The position numbers and the translations under genes were made by a program. Under the pieces are notes generated by a model that saw nothing but the letters and a program-made list of their open reading frames with translations, was not told where the DNA came from and did not search any database. Shown piece after piece: positions 19,005 to 27,787 of a DNA stretch of 64,000 nt (position 1 is the stretch's first letter; every line of letters begins with the position of its first letter). This stretch comes from Gemmatimonadota bacterium (GTDB lineage: Bacteria > Gemmatimonadota > Gemmatimonadetes > Gemmatimonadales > Gemmatimonadaceae), in contig JADJAD010000009.1 of assembly GCA_016704465.1 (NCBI GenBank), forward strand, positions 310,001 to 374,000. Reading direction: 5' to 3'.

Positions 19005-19394
19005 ATGGACCAGCGGATTCCCTGCCTGATCGGGCTCGAGCACGAGGAAGCAGACGTGATGATGGTCAAGGCGATGTCGCCCGAACTGCTGACGCTGGTC
19101 GCCGAGCGATTCAAGGCGCTCGCTGACCCCGCGCGACTGCGCCTGCTCAATGCGATGCGCCCCGGCGAGCAATCGGTCGGCGAGCTGGTCGAGGCGACCG
19201 AGCTCTCGCAGGCCAACGTCTCGAAGCACCTGGCCCAGCTGCATACGCTCGGATTCGTCAAGCGACGAAAGGAAGGGCTGTTCGTGTACTACGCGCTGGC
19301 CGACAAGGAGATCTTCCGCCTGTGCGACGTCATGTGCGGGCGCATCGAGGCCGAACTGAAGGATCGGGAACGGGTGCTTCGCCGCGCTGTGTAG
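19005..19394 (+). CDS. ArsR/SmtB-family transcriptional repressor
   Basis: 129 residues from ATG 19005. The winged helix-turn-helix shows ADPARLRLLNAMRPGEQSV, then VEATELSQANVSKHLAQLHTLGFV and the wing RRKEGLFVYYAL. The classic metal-site CxCxD of helix 3 is absent. Cysteines are at positions 7, 107 and 111 (LCDVMC in the last helix), so a thiol-based or persulfide-sensing mechanism like BigR/SqrR is possible, but this is inference. A second start at 19059 with GAGGAAG before it would give 111 residues and drop Cys7. It probably represses the RND operon and the DUF302 gene, and itself, through the two matching sites. Confidence 0.88.
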   Translation: MDQRIPCLIGLEHEEADVMMVKAMSPELLTLVAERFKALADPARLRLLNAMRPGEQSVGELVEATELSQANVSKHLAQLHTLGFVKRRKEGLFVYYALADKEIFRLCDVMCGRIEAELKDRERVLRRAV

Positions 19395-19458
19395 CTGTTC
19401 GGTCGTGTGACCCTCCGGTCGTCGGACCGTGTGGTCGTGCAGTCCTCGCGCCGTCGCC

Positions 19459-20559
19459 ATGGATCTTCTCTACTCCCGGCAGCATCGGGCCCTGTTGGTC
19501 ATCGTCCTGCTGGGCATCGCGATCGTCGTCGCCGTCGCCCCGTACGCCTCCGGACTGCTCGGTGCCACGGTCCTGTACGTGATGTGCGTCCCGACGTTTC
19601 AACGACTGAACCGGCTGATGCACGCCGACCTTGCGGCGGCCATCACGCTCATCGGCGCGCTGCTCCTGATCGCGATTCCCGTGGGGTGGGTGGTCTTCGT
19701 CGCCGCCGACCAGTTGCCGGCGGTGCTAGAGGGGGCGCAGAGCAGCGACGTCATCCAGCGCCTCTCCGTGTTGCGTATCGGGAACATCCAGATCGGTACG
19801 GAGCTCGCCAAGGCGAGCGGCACGTTCATCCAGTGGATCTCGTCGCAGGCGTTCGGCGTCGTGGGCGGGGCAGCGCGCGCGACCCTCAACCTCGTCATCG
19901 CGTTCTTCGCGCTGTACTACATGCTGGTGTCGGCCACGAGCATGTGGGAGGTCTTCCGTCGCGTTCTCCCCTTCTCTGGCGACACCGCCGACGAGTTGCG
20001 CGCCCGGTTCTATAGCGTCACCTATGCCACGCTGGTCGGCACGACGCTGACCGCTGTGCTGCAGGGGACGCTGATCGGTGTCGGCTTTCGTCTCGTCGAC
20101 ATCCCGAATGCTGCGCTGTGGGGCCTGGTCACCGCCTTTGCCTCCGTGCTGCCGGTGCTCGGGAGCGCGCTGGTCTGGCTCCCCGGGACGCTCTTTCTCG
20201 TCGTCGGGGAGCGATATGTGCCTGCGATCACGCTCTTCGCCATCGGGGCCGTGGTGGCCAGCAACATCGACAACGTCATTCGCCCCATCGTCTTCCGGCG
20301 CGTCTCGAACATCCACCCGATGGTCACGCTCGTGGGGGCCTTCGCCGGCATTTCCTATTTCGGCGTGCTGGGGATCCTGCTCGGGCCGCTCGCGATCCAG
20401 TACTTCTTCGTCCTGCTGCGGCTCTTCCGGGAGGAGTACATCGACCAGTACGTCACCCGCACGACCGAGATGCAGGTGCCGCATCCGATCTCCGACCCGA
20501 CGCATCCGTCGGGACTCGGCCCCGCCGTGCAGGCGGAGGATCCCCCGCGCCTGGGGTAG
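19459..20559 (+). CDS. AI-2E (TqsA/PerM) family membrane transporter
   Basis: ATG 19459 is preferred over the GTG at 19429 because the protein then starts with MDLLYSRQHRALLVIVLLG. The 366-residue product has about eight membrane helices. The signature NIDNVIRPIVFRRVSNIHPM and the following VTLVGAFAGISYFGVLGILLGP are diagnostic for this family. Members are proposed to export autoinducer-2 or act as ion/peptide antiporters; the family name does not prove AI-2 transport. It begins 64 bp after arsR on the same strand and could be co-transcribed, but nothing ties it to the sulfur/efflux genes. Confidence 0.85.
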   Translation: MDLLYSRQHRALLVIVLLGIAIVVAVAPYASGLLGATVLYVMCVPTFQRLNRLMHADLAAAITLIGALLLIAIPVGWVVFVAADQLPAVLEGAQSSDVIQRLSVLRIGNIQIGTELAKASGTFIQWISSQAFGVVGGAARATLNLVIAFFALYYMLVSATSMWEVFRRVLPFSGDTADELRARFYSVTYATLVGTTLTAVLQGTLIGVGFRLVDIPNAALWGLVTAFASVLPVLGSALVWLPGTLFLVVGERYVPAITLFAIGAVVASNIDNVIRPIVFRRVSNIHPMVTLVGAFAGISYFGVLGILLGPLAIQYFFVLLRLFREEYIDQYVTRTTEMQVPHPISDPTHPSGLGPAVQAEDPPRLG

Positions 20560-20585
20560 CGCCACACCAGCGGATGGTCGCACGT

Positions 20586-20627
20586 GAGCGACCACCCACG
20601 AGCGACCACCCACGAGCGACTACCCTC
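20586..20627. repeat. Three tandem copies of a 14-bp unit
   Basis: GAGCGACCACCCAC is repeated at 20586 and 20600, with a diverged third copy at 20614. It lies in the short spacer between the convergent AI-2E transporter and GGDEF/EAL genes. Confidence 0.85.
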
Positions 20628-20661
20628 GAGGGTCTGACGCCGGCAGTTCGTGCGTTGTGCG

Positions 20662-22491
20662 CTAGTCCCGGCGCAGCAGCTCCATGAAGCCCGCCGCGTT
20701 CACCGGCTCGGAGAAGAGCGTCCCTTGGCCGTATTCGCACTTGAAGCGCAGCAGTTCGGTCAGCTGCTCCTAGCGCTCGATCCCCTCCGCTACGGTACGC
20801 AGCCGCTTGAGCTTGCCCAGCGCGACAATCGCGCGGGTGGCGGCATGTTCCTCGGGGCGGCGGGTGACCTGGCTGATGTAGCTGCGATCGATCTTCAGGA
20901 TGTCGACCGGGATGTCGGCCCCATCACCCAGCGAGGCGGTCCGGGAGCCGAAGTCGTCGATCGCAATGCGGACACCGAGTGCCCGCACCTGGCGCAGGCG
21001 GTGCAGCGCATCCGCCAAGTTTCGCGCCAACCCTCCCTCGGAGATCTCGAGGACGAGACGGTGCGGCTCGATCGCGCTTTCCAGCAACGCCGTCGCGACA
21101 TCGTCCACGAAGCGGGGATGGAGCAGCTGGCGGGGGGCGATGTTGACCGTCACCGTCAGCGAGCGATCGGGACCGATCGCGTCCTGCCACACCTTGGCCT
21201 GTTGGCAGGCTTCGCGCAGGATCCAGCGGCCCAGCGGGACGATCAGCCCGGTCTCTTCGGCCACCGGAATGAACGCCGCGGCGGGAATCAGCCCGCGTGT
21301 GCGGTGATTCCAGCGCACCAGCGCCTCCACCCCGGCGATGCGCCGTGAGCGCAGGATGACGATCGGCTGGTAGACGAGCGAGAACTCACCCGCCTCGATG
21401 GCGCGGCGCAGGTCATCCTCGAGACGCGAGTGCGCCAGCGCCGGCTCGTGGACCCGCGGGTCGAAGAGTTCGCACGCGCCACGTCCGCGTCGACGCGCCG
21501 CGCGCAGGGCGACGTCGGCATTGCGCAGCATGTCATCGACGGAATCGTCGGGGAGGGCACTGGCAATCCCGAGGTTGGCGTTCCCAAGGAACTCGCGTCG
21601 GTTGAGCATGAGCGGCGCCGCGAAGGCCTGTCCGATCCGGTCGGCGACCTGGACGAAGTTGGATTCGTCGGCCATGTCCTCGAGCAGGATCGAGAACCGC
21701 GCGCCCTCGACACGCCCCGCCGAATCGGACGAGCGCAGGCAGCCGTTGACGCGGGTGGCGGCGGCCACGATCAACTGCTGCACCTCGTCCTCGGTGGCGC
21801 GAATCCCCCCGCACCGGAAGTCGTCGAACTCCAGGAACAGGATTGCGACCGGGCGCTGCACACGCTGGGCGCGGGCCAGCGCGTGCTCGGCGCGATCGCG
21901 AAAGAGCGCCCTGGTGGCCAGGCCAGTCAGCGGATCGCGCAACCCCTCGCTGGTCGTGGCCTCCGCCTGGCGCGGCGGTGCCTCGCGCACGGCCAGGACC
22001 ACACAGCGATCCACCGGGGCGTCGGCCAGGCGCGTCGCCGTACACTCGGCCTCGAACCAGCTGCCGTCGGCGCGTCGCACCCGCCAGCGCTGCGGCAGGT
22101 GCAATTCCGCGCCGTCGGCCACGCGCTCGAAGGCCTTGACCGCCTCGGCCACGAAGTCCTCATGAATGAGGCTGGCCAGCCGACGGTGACGCAGCAGGTC
22201 GGGCGACCAGCCCAGCACGCGCTCGGTCCCCCGGCTGGCCGAGACGATCACGCCATCGCGACCGGCGATGATCACGGCATCGGAGAGCTTGGAGAGGAAG
22301 ACTTCTTCGTTCATGTCCGAGGGTGAGACTTTCATGGGGGGCGGAAGAGGATCGGAGGGGATGGAGCCGGTGGGACGGAGGGGTCGCTTCACGACCCGAT
22401 ACCAGACGTACCCGAAGGAGGCGATGATCAGGACGACGCTCGCGGACAGGACCGTGTGCGCGATCGTCACGCGAGCCTCGAGCCCCTGCAC
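20662..22491 (-). pseudogene. PAS-GGDEF-EAL protein with an in-frame stop near the C-terminus
   Basis: Read from GTG 22491: one N-terminal membrane helix (~8-32), a PAS domain (~60-165, WFEAECTATRL), a GGDEF domain with degenerate active site (VEGARF in place of GGDEF) and an EAL domain starting with GVEALVRWNH. The frame meets TAG at 20772-20770, right after TVAEGIER. Beyond it the same frame continues with EQLTELLRFKCEYGQGTLF, the expected end of an EAL domain, to a second TAG at 20664-20662. A CAG to TAG change explains the break. Intact, it would be a c-di-GMP phosphodiesterase whose GGDEF part is at most regulatory. Truncated, it lacks the last EAL strand and helix and is probably inactive, unless the stop is read through or is an error. 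Confidence 0.85.
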
Positions 22492-22797
22492 CAGGATTGG
22501 GTACCGTTCACGCCGGGGAGATCGACAAGGTGGGCAGGGGGAACGATGGAGTGACGTCGGGTGTCATCATCGCCGCGGCACATGATGCCATGGACGCGGC
22601 AGCAGCCGGCCACGGCACGCCAACCGGCCGGGGGGCATCTGGATTCATACGAGTCTCGGCGGGGCAATTGTCATTCCTGAGGCGCACCTCATCGGTACTT
22701 TGTTGGTATTAACGCGAGTTCACGCGAGTTCACGCGAGTTCACGCGAGCACTCGCTTCCCACTACGCGTCGCTGTCTCTCCCCGACCCGGGCCGCCC
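22492..22797. other. Divergent intergenic region with a 10-bp tandem repeat
   Basis: This 306-bp gap separates the divergent EAL and VWA genes, so it must hold promoters for both. No convincing ORF is seen. Near its end, ACGCGAGTTC is repeated three and a half times (22712-22747), just after a more AT-rich stretch (ACTTTGTTGGTATTAAC) that could contain a -10 element. TGAGG-CGCA-CCTCA at 22678-22691 is a small inverted repeat. Confidence 0.5.
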
Positions 22798-23793
22798 GTG
22801 CCATCCTGGCTCACGCAACTCCAGTTCCAAGCGCCCTGGGTTCTGCTGGCGCTTGCTGTACTCCCACTCTGGTGGTGGTGGCGGCGGCGGCGGCAACCGC
22901 CGGCCATCACGTATTCCCGGGTTGCCCTGCTTGCCAAGGGGCCGCGCTCCGGATCGTGGATCTCTCGATCCATCTTCATCTTACGCACGCTGATCCTGCT
23001 CGGACTGATCGTCGCGCTCGCCCGGCCGCGGATTGCCGGACGCAGCGAACAGTCCAACAGCGAGGGGATCAACATCGTGATCGCCTTCGACATATCCAGC
23101 TCCATGCTGGCCGAAGACTTCCAGCCGCAGAACCGACTGGAGGTTGCACGCGACAAGGTGAAACAGTTTGTCGGGATGCGGGGGAGCGACCGGATCGGGA
23201 TCGTGGCCTTCTCGGGCGAAGCGCTCACGCAGGTTCCGCTGACCACCGACTACCCGGTGGTGCTCGCGGCCATCGACAACCTGCAGCCGGGGCAACTGGA
23301 AGACGGCACGGCCATCGGAACCGCGATTGCCACGGCAGCCAATCGACTGCGAAGCGCCCCGGGGCGGTCGCGTGTCATCGTCCTGCTCACGGACGGGGTC
23401 AACAATCGCGGGACGATCGACCCCCGGACCGCCGCGCAGGCGGCGGGGGCGTTCGGGGTGAAGATCTACGCCATCGGAGTCGGGACAGAGGGGATGGCGC
23501 CGGTCCCGGTCGGGCGAGGCGTCTTCGGCCTGCGATATGAGAATCGTCCGGTCGAGATCGACGACGCCTTGCTGACCGAAGTGGCCGAGAAGACGGGGGG
23601 ACGCTACTTCCGGGCGCGGGACGCCGCAGCACTGCAGCGCATCACGGAGGAGATCGACCGGCTCGAACGCACGCCGGTTCGCACCCGGGTCTATACGCAG
23701 TTCTCGGAGCTGTTCCGCTGGCCGCTCATGCTGGCGTTGCTCGCCCTGCTGCTGGAACTGTCGTTGACGGCGTGGCGCGGACCGCTTCCCTAG
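22798..23793 (+). CDS. BatA-like VWA-domain membrane protein
   Basis: GTG 22798 begins the usual BatA N-terminus FQAPWVLLALAVLPLWWWW, a membrane helix, with a second helix at ~62-80. The von Willebrand A domain has a complete MIDAS site: DISSSM (DxSxS) near residue 98, then the conserved Thr region and LLTDGVNNRG. A final helix (WPLMLALLALLLEL) anchors the C-terminus. The 331-residue length is normal for BatA, part of the aerotolerance (Bat) systems that usually sit beside a MoxR ATPase. Here it stands alone between divergent and convergent neighbours, so its partners must be encoded elsewhere. It probably binds protein or metal-dependent ligands at the membrane. Confidence 0.85.
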   Translation: MPSWLTQLQFQAPWVLLALAVLPLWWWWRRRRQPPAITYSRVALLAKGPRSGSWISRSIFILRTLILLGLIVALARPRIAGRSEQSNSEGINIVIAFDISSSMLAEDFQPQNRLEVARDKVKQFVGMRGSDRIGIVAFSGEALTQVPLTTDYPVVLAAIDNLQPGQLEDGTAIGTAIATAANRLRSAPGRSRVIVLLTDGVNNRGTIDPRTAAQAAGAFGVKIYAIGVGTEGMAPVPVGRGVFGLRYENRPVEIDDALLTEVAEKTGGRYFRARDAAALQRITEEIDRLERTPVRTRVYTQFSELFRWPLMLALLALLLELSLTAWRGPLP

Positions 23794-23835
23794 CTCGTCC
23801 CCAGCTCGTCCCCAGCTCGTCTCCAGCTCGTCCTG
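23792..23835. repeat. Four tandem copies of an 11-bp unit
   Basis: AGCTCGTCCCC repeats at 23792, 23803, 23814 (one change) and 23825 (two changes). The array begins within the VWA gene stop codon and fills most of the spacer to the convergent CorA gene. Confidence 0.9.
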
Positions 23836-23863
23836 ACAGGGGACGGCCGAGCGACGGCACGTG

Positions 23864-24901
23864 CTACAGCCAGCTTTGCTTGCGGAAGAGCCAGATCAGA
23901 CCGACGCCGAGCAGGAGCTGACCGACCAGCATGATCTCGAATCCATACGGGTGGCCGGAGAGCGGAACCTTCGTGAAGTTCATCCCCCACATCCCGCTCA
24001 CGACCACGAACGGGACGCTGAGCGTGGCAACGACCGACAGTCCCTTGGTGACCACGTTGAGGCGATTGGAGACCTGTGACAGGTAGCTCTCCATGGTGCT
24101 GCTCAGCAGGTCACGATACGTGTCGAGGGAGTCGTTGATGCGCAGCATGTGGTCGTAGACGTCGCGATAATACAACTGCACATCCGGCGGCAGGAGCGGC
24201 GACGGGCGGTTGGAGAGGACGTTGAAGATTTCGCGCTGTGGCGAGAGATAGCGGCGCAGCGACAGCACCATCCGCTTGACCGAGAAGATGTCGCGCATCG
24301 CCGCCTCGTCGAACTTGGCGAAGACGCGCTCCTCGATCGAGTCGAGGAACTCGTCGATGCGGTCGAGGATGGGAAAGAACGCGTCAATGGCGCCGTCCAT
24401 GATATGGTGCGCCATACGCGCTGGCCCTCGGGAGACGAGGTCCGGCGTGCGCTGGGCGACCTCGACCACGTGGTCCACGCTCGGTGAGGGCCCGGCGTGC
24501 ACCGTCACCAGATAGGTCGGCCCGAGGTAGAAGTACAGGTTGTCGGTCTCGAGATCGTAGGGGTCGGCGGTGTCGTCGCAGAATCGCACCACGCGCAGCG
24601 TGACGAAGAGGTACCCCTCGTACTGCTCGACCTTCGGGCGACTGACCGGGTTGAGCACGTCTTCGATGGTGAGCGGGTGGAACTTGAACACCTTCTCGAG
24701 CAGGGCGAGCTGCTCTCGCCTGGTCGAATCGATGTCCACCCACAGCGTACCCTGGGACTCCTGCAGCGCTGCGGCAATGTCCCGGATGTTGAGCTCGCGA
24801 TGCACCGTTCCGTTCTGCGGGGCGTGAAAGCACCGCGGGAGCCTCGGGTCCATCGAGTTGACGACTGTGGCGTCTGGAGGAGGAAGGTGTTCGGTCGACA
24901 C
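23864..24901 (-). CDS. corA: CorA-family magnesium/cobalt channel
   Basis: The 345-residue protein has a large acidic cytoplasmic domain (LTIEDVLNPVSRPKVEQYEGYLFV is typical) and a long stalk helix. Two C-terminal membrane helices follow, the first ending in the signature GMWGMNF (GMN filter). The final helix ends with WLFRKQSWL, the expected short basic cytoplasmic tail. It conducts Mg2+ (and Co2+/Ni2+) as a pentamer. The GTG start at 24901 adds ~16 residues before Met17 (MDPRLPRCFH), which is an alternative start at 24853. The gene is divergent from the ccm operon, with ~110 bp between. Confidence 0.92.
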   Translation of the reverse strand: MSTEHLPPPDATVVNSMDPRLPRCFHAPQNGTVHRELNIRDIAAALQESQGTLWVDIDSTRREQLALLEKVFKFHPLTIEDVLNPVSRPKVEQYEGYLFVTLRVVRFCDDTADPYDLETDNLYFYLGPTYLVTVHAGPSPSVDHVVEVAQRTPDLVSRGPARMAHHIMDGAIDAFFPILDRIDEFLDSIEERVFAKFDEAAMRDIFSVKRMVLSLRRYLSPQREIFNVLSNRPSPLLPPDVQLYYRDVYDHMLRINDSLDTYRDLLSSTMESYLSQVSNRLNVVTKGLSVVATLSVPFVVVSGMWGMNFTKVPLSGHPYGFEIMLVGQLLLGVGLIWLFRKQSWL

Positions 24902-25009
24902 GGCGACGGGGTGGACGGTCAGAAGACGAAAACTCGGGCGAAACCCGACACACCTGTAGGGGAGAGTACCCCGACACAGGGGGCATACTCAACGATTAGA
25001 TTGCCGACT

Positions 25010-25759
25010 GTGACACTCAGGATACCCGACCGGGACGTGGCCGCGGCCACCATCACCAACGTGACGCGCCGCTTTGGCCGTCGCTGGGCCTTGCGCGGCG
25101 TCACGCTCTCGATCGGCCCGGGAGAAGTTGTGGGCGTTGAGGGGCACAATGGAAGCGGTAAGAGCACGCTGCTTCGAATTCTGTCGACCGCCATCAAGCC
25201 GACGGGGGGCGAGGCACAGGTGTTCGGCGCGGATGTCGTGCGCCAGCCGACCACGGTTCGCGGCGTGGTCGCCTTCCTCACGCACTATCCGGGGCTATAC
25301 GACGACCTCACCGCCGAGGAGAACCTGCGGTTCGCCTGCCGCATGCTGGGCGTCGACTTCGGGCGCGTTCCTCCGGTCCTGGAGCGGGTCGGACTGGCAC
25401 GCGAGGCAGGCGAGACGGTGCGGACGTTCTCGGCGGGCATGCAGCGCCGCCTTTCGCTGGCTCGGCTGCTCCTGCAGCGCCCCCGGCTGCTCCTGCTGGA
25501 CGAACCGTACAACAACTTCGATCCGGCCGGGATCGCCCTGGTCAACGAGGTCGTGCGCGAGGTGCGTGGCGCCGGTGGGGCGGCCATGATCGTCCTGCAC
25601 GACCGACACAGCGCCGGTGACCTGCTGGATCGTGTCGTGCGGCTGAAGCAGGGGGTGGTGCTGACGGACGGTCCGGCGCCGATCGTCGGCGATGCCCAGA
25701 CCTCGACGCGGTTGACGGATCCGCGCGAGTCGACGCTGATCGCCGGAGGGGCCGCGTGA
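25010..25759 (+). CDS. ccmA: Heme exporter ATP-binding protein CcmA
   Basis: The reading frame is open far upstream, but homology starts at VTLRIPDRDVAAATITNVTRRFG, so GTG 25010 is chosen; a TTG at 25001 is also possible. The 249-residue ABC ATPase has Walker A GHNGSGKST (~45-53), signature FSAGMQRRLSLARLL and Walker B LLLLDEPYNNFD, then the H-loop VLHD. It powers the CcmABCD complex that releases holo-CcmE in cytochrome c maturation. It is the first gene of an eight-gene ccm operon in which nearly all junctions overlap by 4 bases. Confidence 0.9.
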   Translation: MTLRIPDRDVAAATITNVTRRFGRRWALRGVTLSIGPGEVVGVEGHNGSGKSTLLRILSTAIKPTGGEAQVFGADVVRQPTTVRGVVAFLTHYPGLYDDLTAEENLRFACRMLGVDFGRVPPVLERVGLAREAGETVRTFSAGMQRRLSLARLLLQRPRLLLLDEPYNNFDPAGIALVNEVVREVRGAGGAAMIVLHDRHSAGDLLDRVVRLKQGVVLTDGPAPIVGDAQTSTRLTDPRESTLIAGGAA

Positions 25760-26442
25760 CGTGGCGCGACGAGTGGCGCCGGGTGCAGGCCATCGTGTGG
25801 AAGGACCTGACCACCGAACGTCGGTCGAAGGCGGGGATCAATGCCGTCGTGTTCATGGGGGTGCTCATCCTCCTGCTGTTCGGTTTCGCCCTGGGGCCCG
25901 ACACGGAGGCGCTGCGCGCGGCCGCCGCAGGGGCCCTGTGGCTGGCGATCCTCTTTTCCGGGGTGCTGGCATTCAACCGCTCCTATCAACTGGAGCTCGA
26001 TGGCGGCGCCCTCGAGTCGCTGCTGCTCTATCCCGGGTCTCGCTGGGCGATCTACGTCGGCAAGCTCATCGCGAACCTGGTCTTCGTGCTGATCGTGGAG
26101 GCCATCGTGATCCCGGTGGCGTTGGTCCTGTACCAGGTGGCGCTCCCGCCTGGGTGGCCGGCGCTGATCGGAGTGACGGTGCTGGGAACGGTGGGCTTCG
26201 TGACGCTGGGGACGTTCTACGCGGCGATGTCGAGCCGCAGCCGCGCGCGCGAGGTGCTGCTCCCGCTCCTGCTCTTCCCGATGCTGATCCCGGTGCTGCT
26301 GTCCGCCGTCGAGGCATCGACCAGCCTGCTGGGGGGCGATCCGATGCTGGAAGCGGGGGCGTGGGTGCGTTTGCTGGGCGCGTTCGATATCATTTTTCTC
26401 GTGGCATCGCTCCTGGCGTTCGAATACGTGATCGAGGTGTGA
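25756..26442 (+). CDS. ccmB: Heme exporter membrane protein CcmB
   Basis: The GTG start overlaps the ccmA stop (GTGA). The 228-residue protein has six hydrophobic helices and the CcmB hallmark text near the N-terminus (IVWKDLTTERRSK) followed by FNRSYQLELDGGALESLLL. It is the permease subunit paired with CcmA in the CcmABCD complex of the inner membrane. The next gene starts 2 bp after its stop codon. Confidence 0.92.
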   Translation: MTWRDEWRRVQAIVWKDLTTERRSKAGINAVVFMGVLILLLFGFALGPDTEALRAAAAGALWLAILFSGVLAFNRSYQLELDGGALESLLLYPGSRWAIYVGKLIANLVFVLIVEAIVIPVALVLYQVALPPGWPALIGVTVLGTVGFVTLGTFYAAMSSRSRAREVLLPLLLFPMLIPVLLSAVEASTSLLGGDPMLEAGAWVRLLGAFDIIFLVASLLAFEYVIEV

Positions 26443-26443
26443 G

Positions 26444-27178
26444 ATGGGAGTTGGTACCGTAGAGCTGTCCGTCGCCCCGGCGCGTGCCCGGCGATCGACC
26501 GGCATGCTGATCGGGCTCGGAGTCTTCCTGCTCCTTGCTGCGACGCAGGCCTACTCGATCTCGATCAGCACGCCCGACCGCGACATGGGGCACCTGCAGA
26601 AGATCATGTATGTGCACGTGCCGGCCGCGTGGAACATGATGATCGCCTATTTCATCGTCGCCATCGCGTCGCTGCGCTACCTGTGGAAGGGGCGGGAGAA
26701 GGACGACCTGCTGGCGGCCGCGGCCGCCGAGACCGGGGCGCTGATGACCGGACTCACGCTGGCGCTGGGGATGATCTGGGGAAAGCCCACGTGGGGGATC
26801 TGGTGGACGTGGGATGCTCGGCTGACCTCCACCGCGGTCCTGTTCTTCATCTATGTGGGATACCTGATCCTGCGCGCCTTCGTGGACGACCCGGACCGTC
26901 GGGCGCAATGGAGCGCGGCGGTCGGGCTGCTGGGGGCGCTCAACGTCCCCATTGTCTACATGTCCGTACGATGGTGGCGCACGCTGCACCAGGTGCAATC
27001 GAGCCCCAGCACGCTCGACCCCAACTACACGCTCAGCCTGCGCATCAACGCGATCGCCGTCATGATCGTCGTGCTCTTCTTCATCCGGCACCGCTACCAG
27101 ACGATGCAGCTCGAAGCGGCGGCCGACGCGATGCACGAACGGATCGCGCTCGGGGACCGTGGAGGGATCAATGCCTGA
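26444..27178 (+). CDS. ccmC: Heme handling protein CcmC
   Basis: The 244-residue, six-helix membrane protein has the tryptophan-rich WWD motif (WGIWWTWDARLTS) that binds heme on the periplasmic face. Conserved His flank it: YVHVPAAWNMM before and RWWRTLHQ after. It delivers heme to CcmE. Its last codons overlap the ccmD start by 8 bases. Confidence 0.95.
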   Translation: MGVGTVELSVAPARARRSTGMLIGLGVFLLLAATQAYSISISTPDRDMGHLQKIMYVHVPAAWNMMIAYFIVAIASLRYLWKGREKDDLLAAAAAETGALMTGLTLALGMIWGKPTWGIWWTWDARLTSTAVLFFIYVGYLILRAFVDDPDRRAQWSAAVGLLGALNVPIVYMSVRWWRTLHQVQSSPSTLDPNYTLSLRINAIAVMIVVLFFIRHRYQTMQLEAAADAMHERIALGDRGGINA

Positions 27179-27320
27179 CAACATGCCGTTCATCATCGGG
27201 GCCTTCGCCCTGACGTGGGTCGTGCTGCTTGGATACCTCGTGCACCTGTACCGCGCACGACGTGATGCCGAGCGCCGGCTGCAGCAGGCGACGGACGATC
27301 TTTCGGGAGGGATCAAATGA
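27171..27320 (+). CDS. ccmD: CcmD, small heme exporter subunit
   Basis: A 49-residue ORF between ccmC and ccmE, starting at ATG 27171 with GGAGGG 4 bases before it. It has a single membrane helix (FIIGAFALTWVVLLGYLVHL) followed by the basic YRARRDAERRL that marks CcmD. It overlaps ccmC by 8 bases and ccmE by 4 (ATGA). In known systems CcmD is needed to release holo-CcmE from CcmC. It is easy to miss because of its size. Confidence 0.88.
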   Translation: MPDNMPFIIGAFALTWVVLLGYLVHLYRARRDAERRLQQATDDLSGGIK

Positions 27321-27787
27321 GTGGAAACGTGGAAGGACGCAAGCGCGCCACGCTGGTCGTGGCCGTGGTCATCGTCCTGGGCGCGTTCGGCTACCTGCTG
27401 TACGGGGGACTGGACAAGAACGTCGTCTTCTTCCTCACGCCGCAGGAGTTGCTGGCGAAGGGGACGCAGGTGGAGGATGTCCCCGTGCGCCTGGGCGGCA
27501 TGGTTGCGCCGGGGTCGGTCAAGTGGGACGCGGACAAGCTCGACCTGCGCTTCGTGTTGATGGACGGGGTCAAGACCGTCGAGGTGCACTCGAAGGGGGC
27601 CCCGCCGCAGATGTTCCGTGACAACATGGGTGTCGTGTGCGAGGGGCGCTTTCGGAACGGCATCTTCGAGTCGACCAACCTGATGATCAAGCACTCCGAG
27701 GAGTATCGCGCGCCCAAGCCGGGGCAGACGCCGCAAGAGATGTACAAGGAGATGTTCAAGACGCTCAAGCAGGACGCGAGTTCATGA
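27317..27787 (+). CDS. ccmE: Cytochrome c maturation heme chaperone CcmE
   Basis: The 156-residue protein has one N-terminal membrane helix and a beta-barrel OB fold (YLLYGGLDKNVVFFLTP; RLGGMVAPGSVKW). The heme-attaching His126 sits in KHSEEYRAPKP, with Tyr130 at the usual HxxxY spacing. It carries heme covalently from CcmC to the CcmF/H ligase in the periplasm. The C-terminus extends ~25 residues past the motif. Confidence 0.95.
   Translation: MSGNVEGRKRATLVVAVVIVLGAFGYLLYGGLDKNVVFFLTPQELLAKGTQVEDVPVRLGGMVAPGSVKWDADKLDLRFVLMDGVKTVEVHSKGAPPQMFRDNMGVVCEGRFRNGIFESTNLMIKHSEEYRAPKPGQTPQEMYKEMFKTLKQDASS

Noticed and set aside
27171..27320. Treating the ccmC-ccmE gap as non-coding
   Set aside because: The 49-codon ORF has a membrane helix and the CcmD basic motif and overlaps both neighbours, so it was kept as ccmD.
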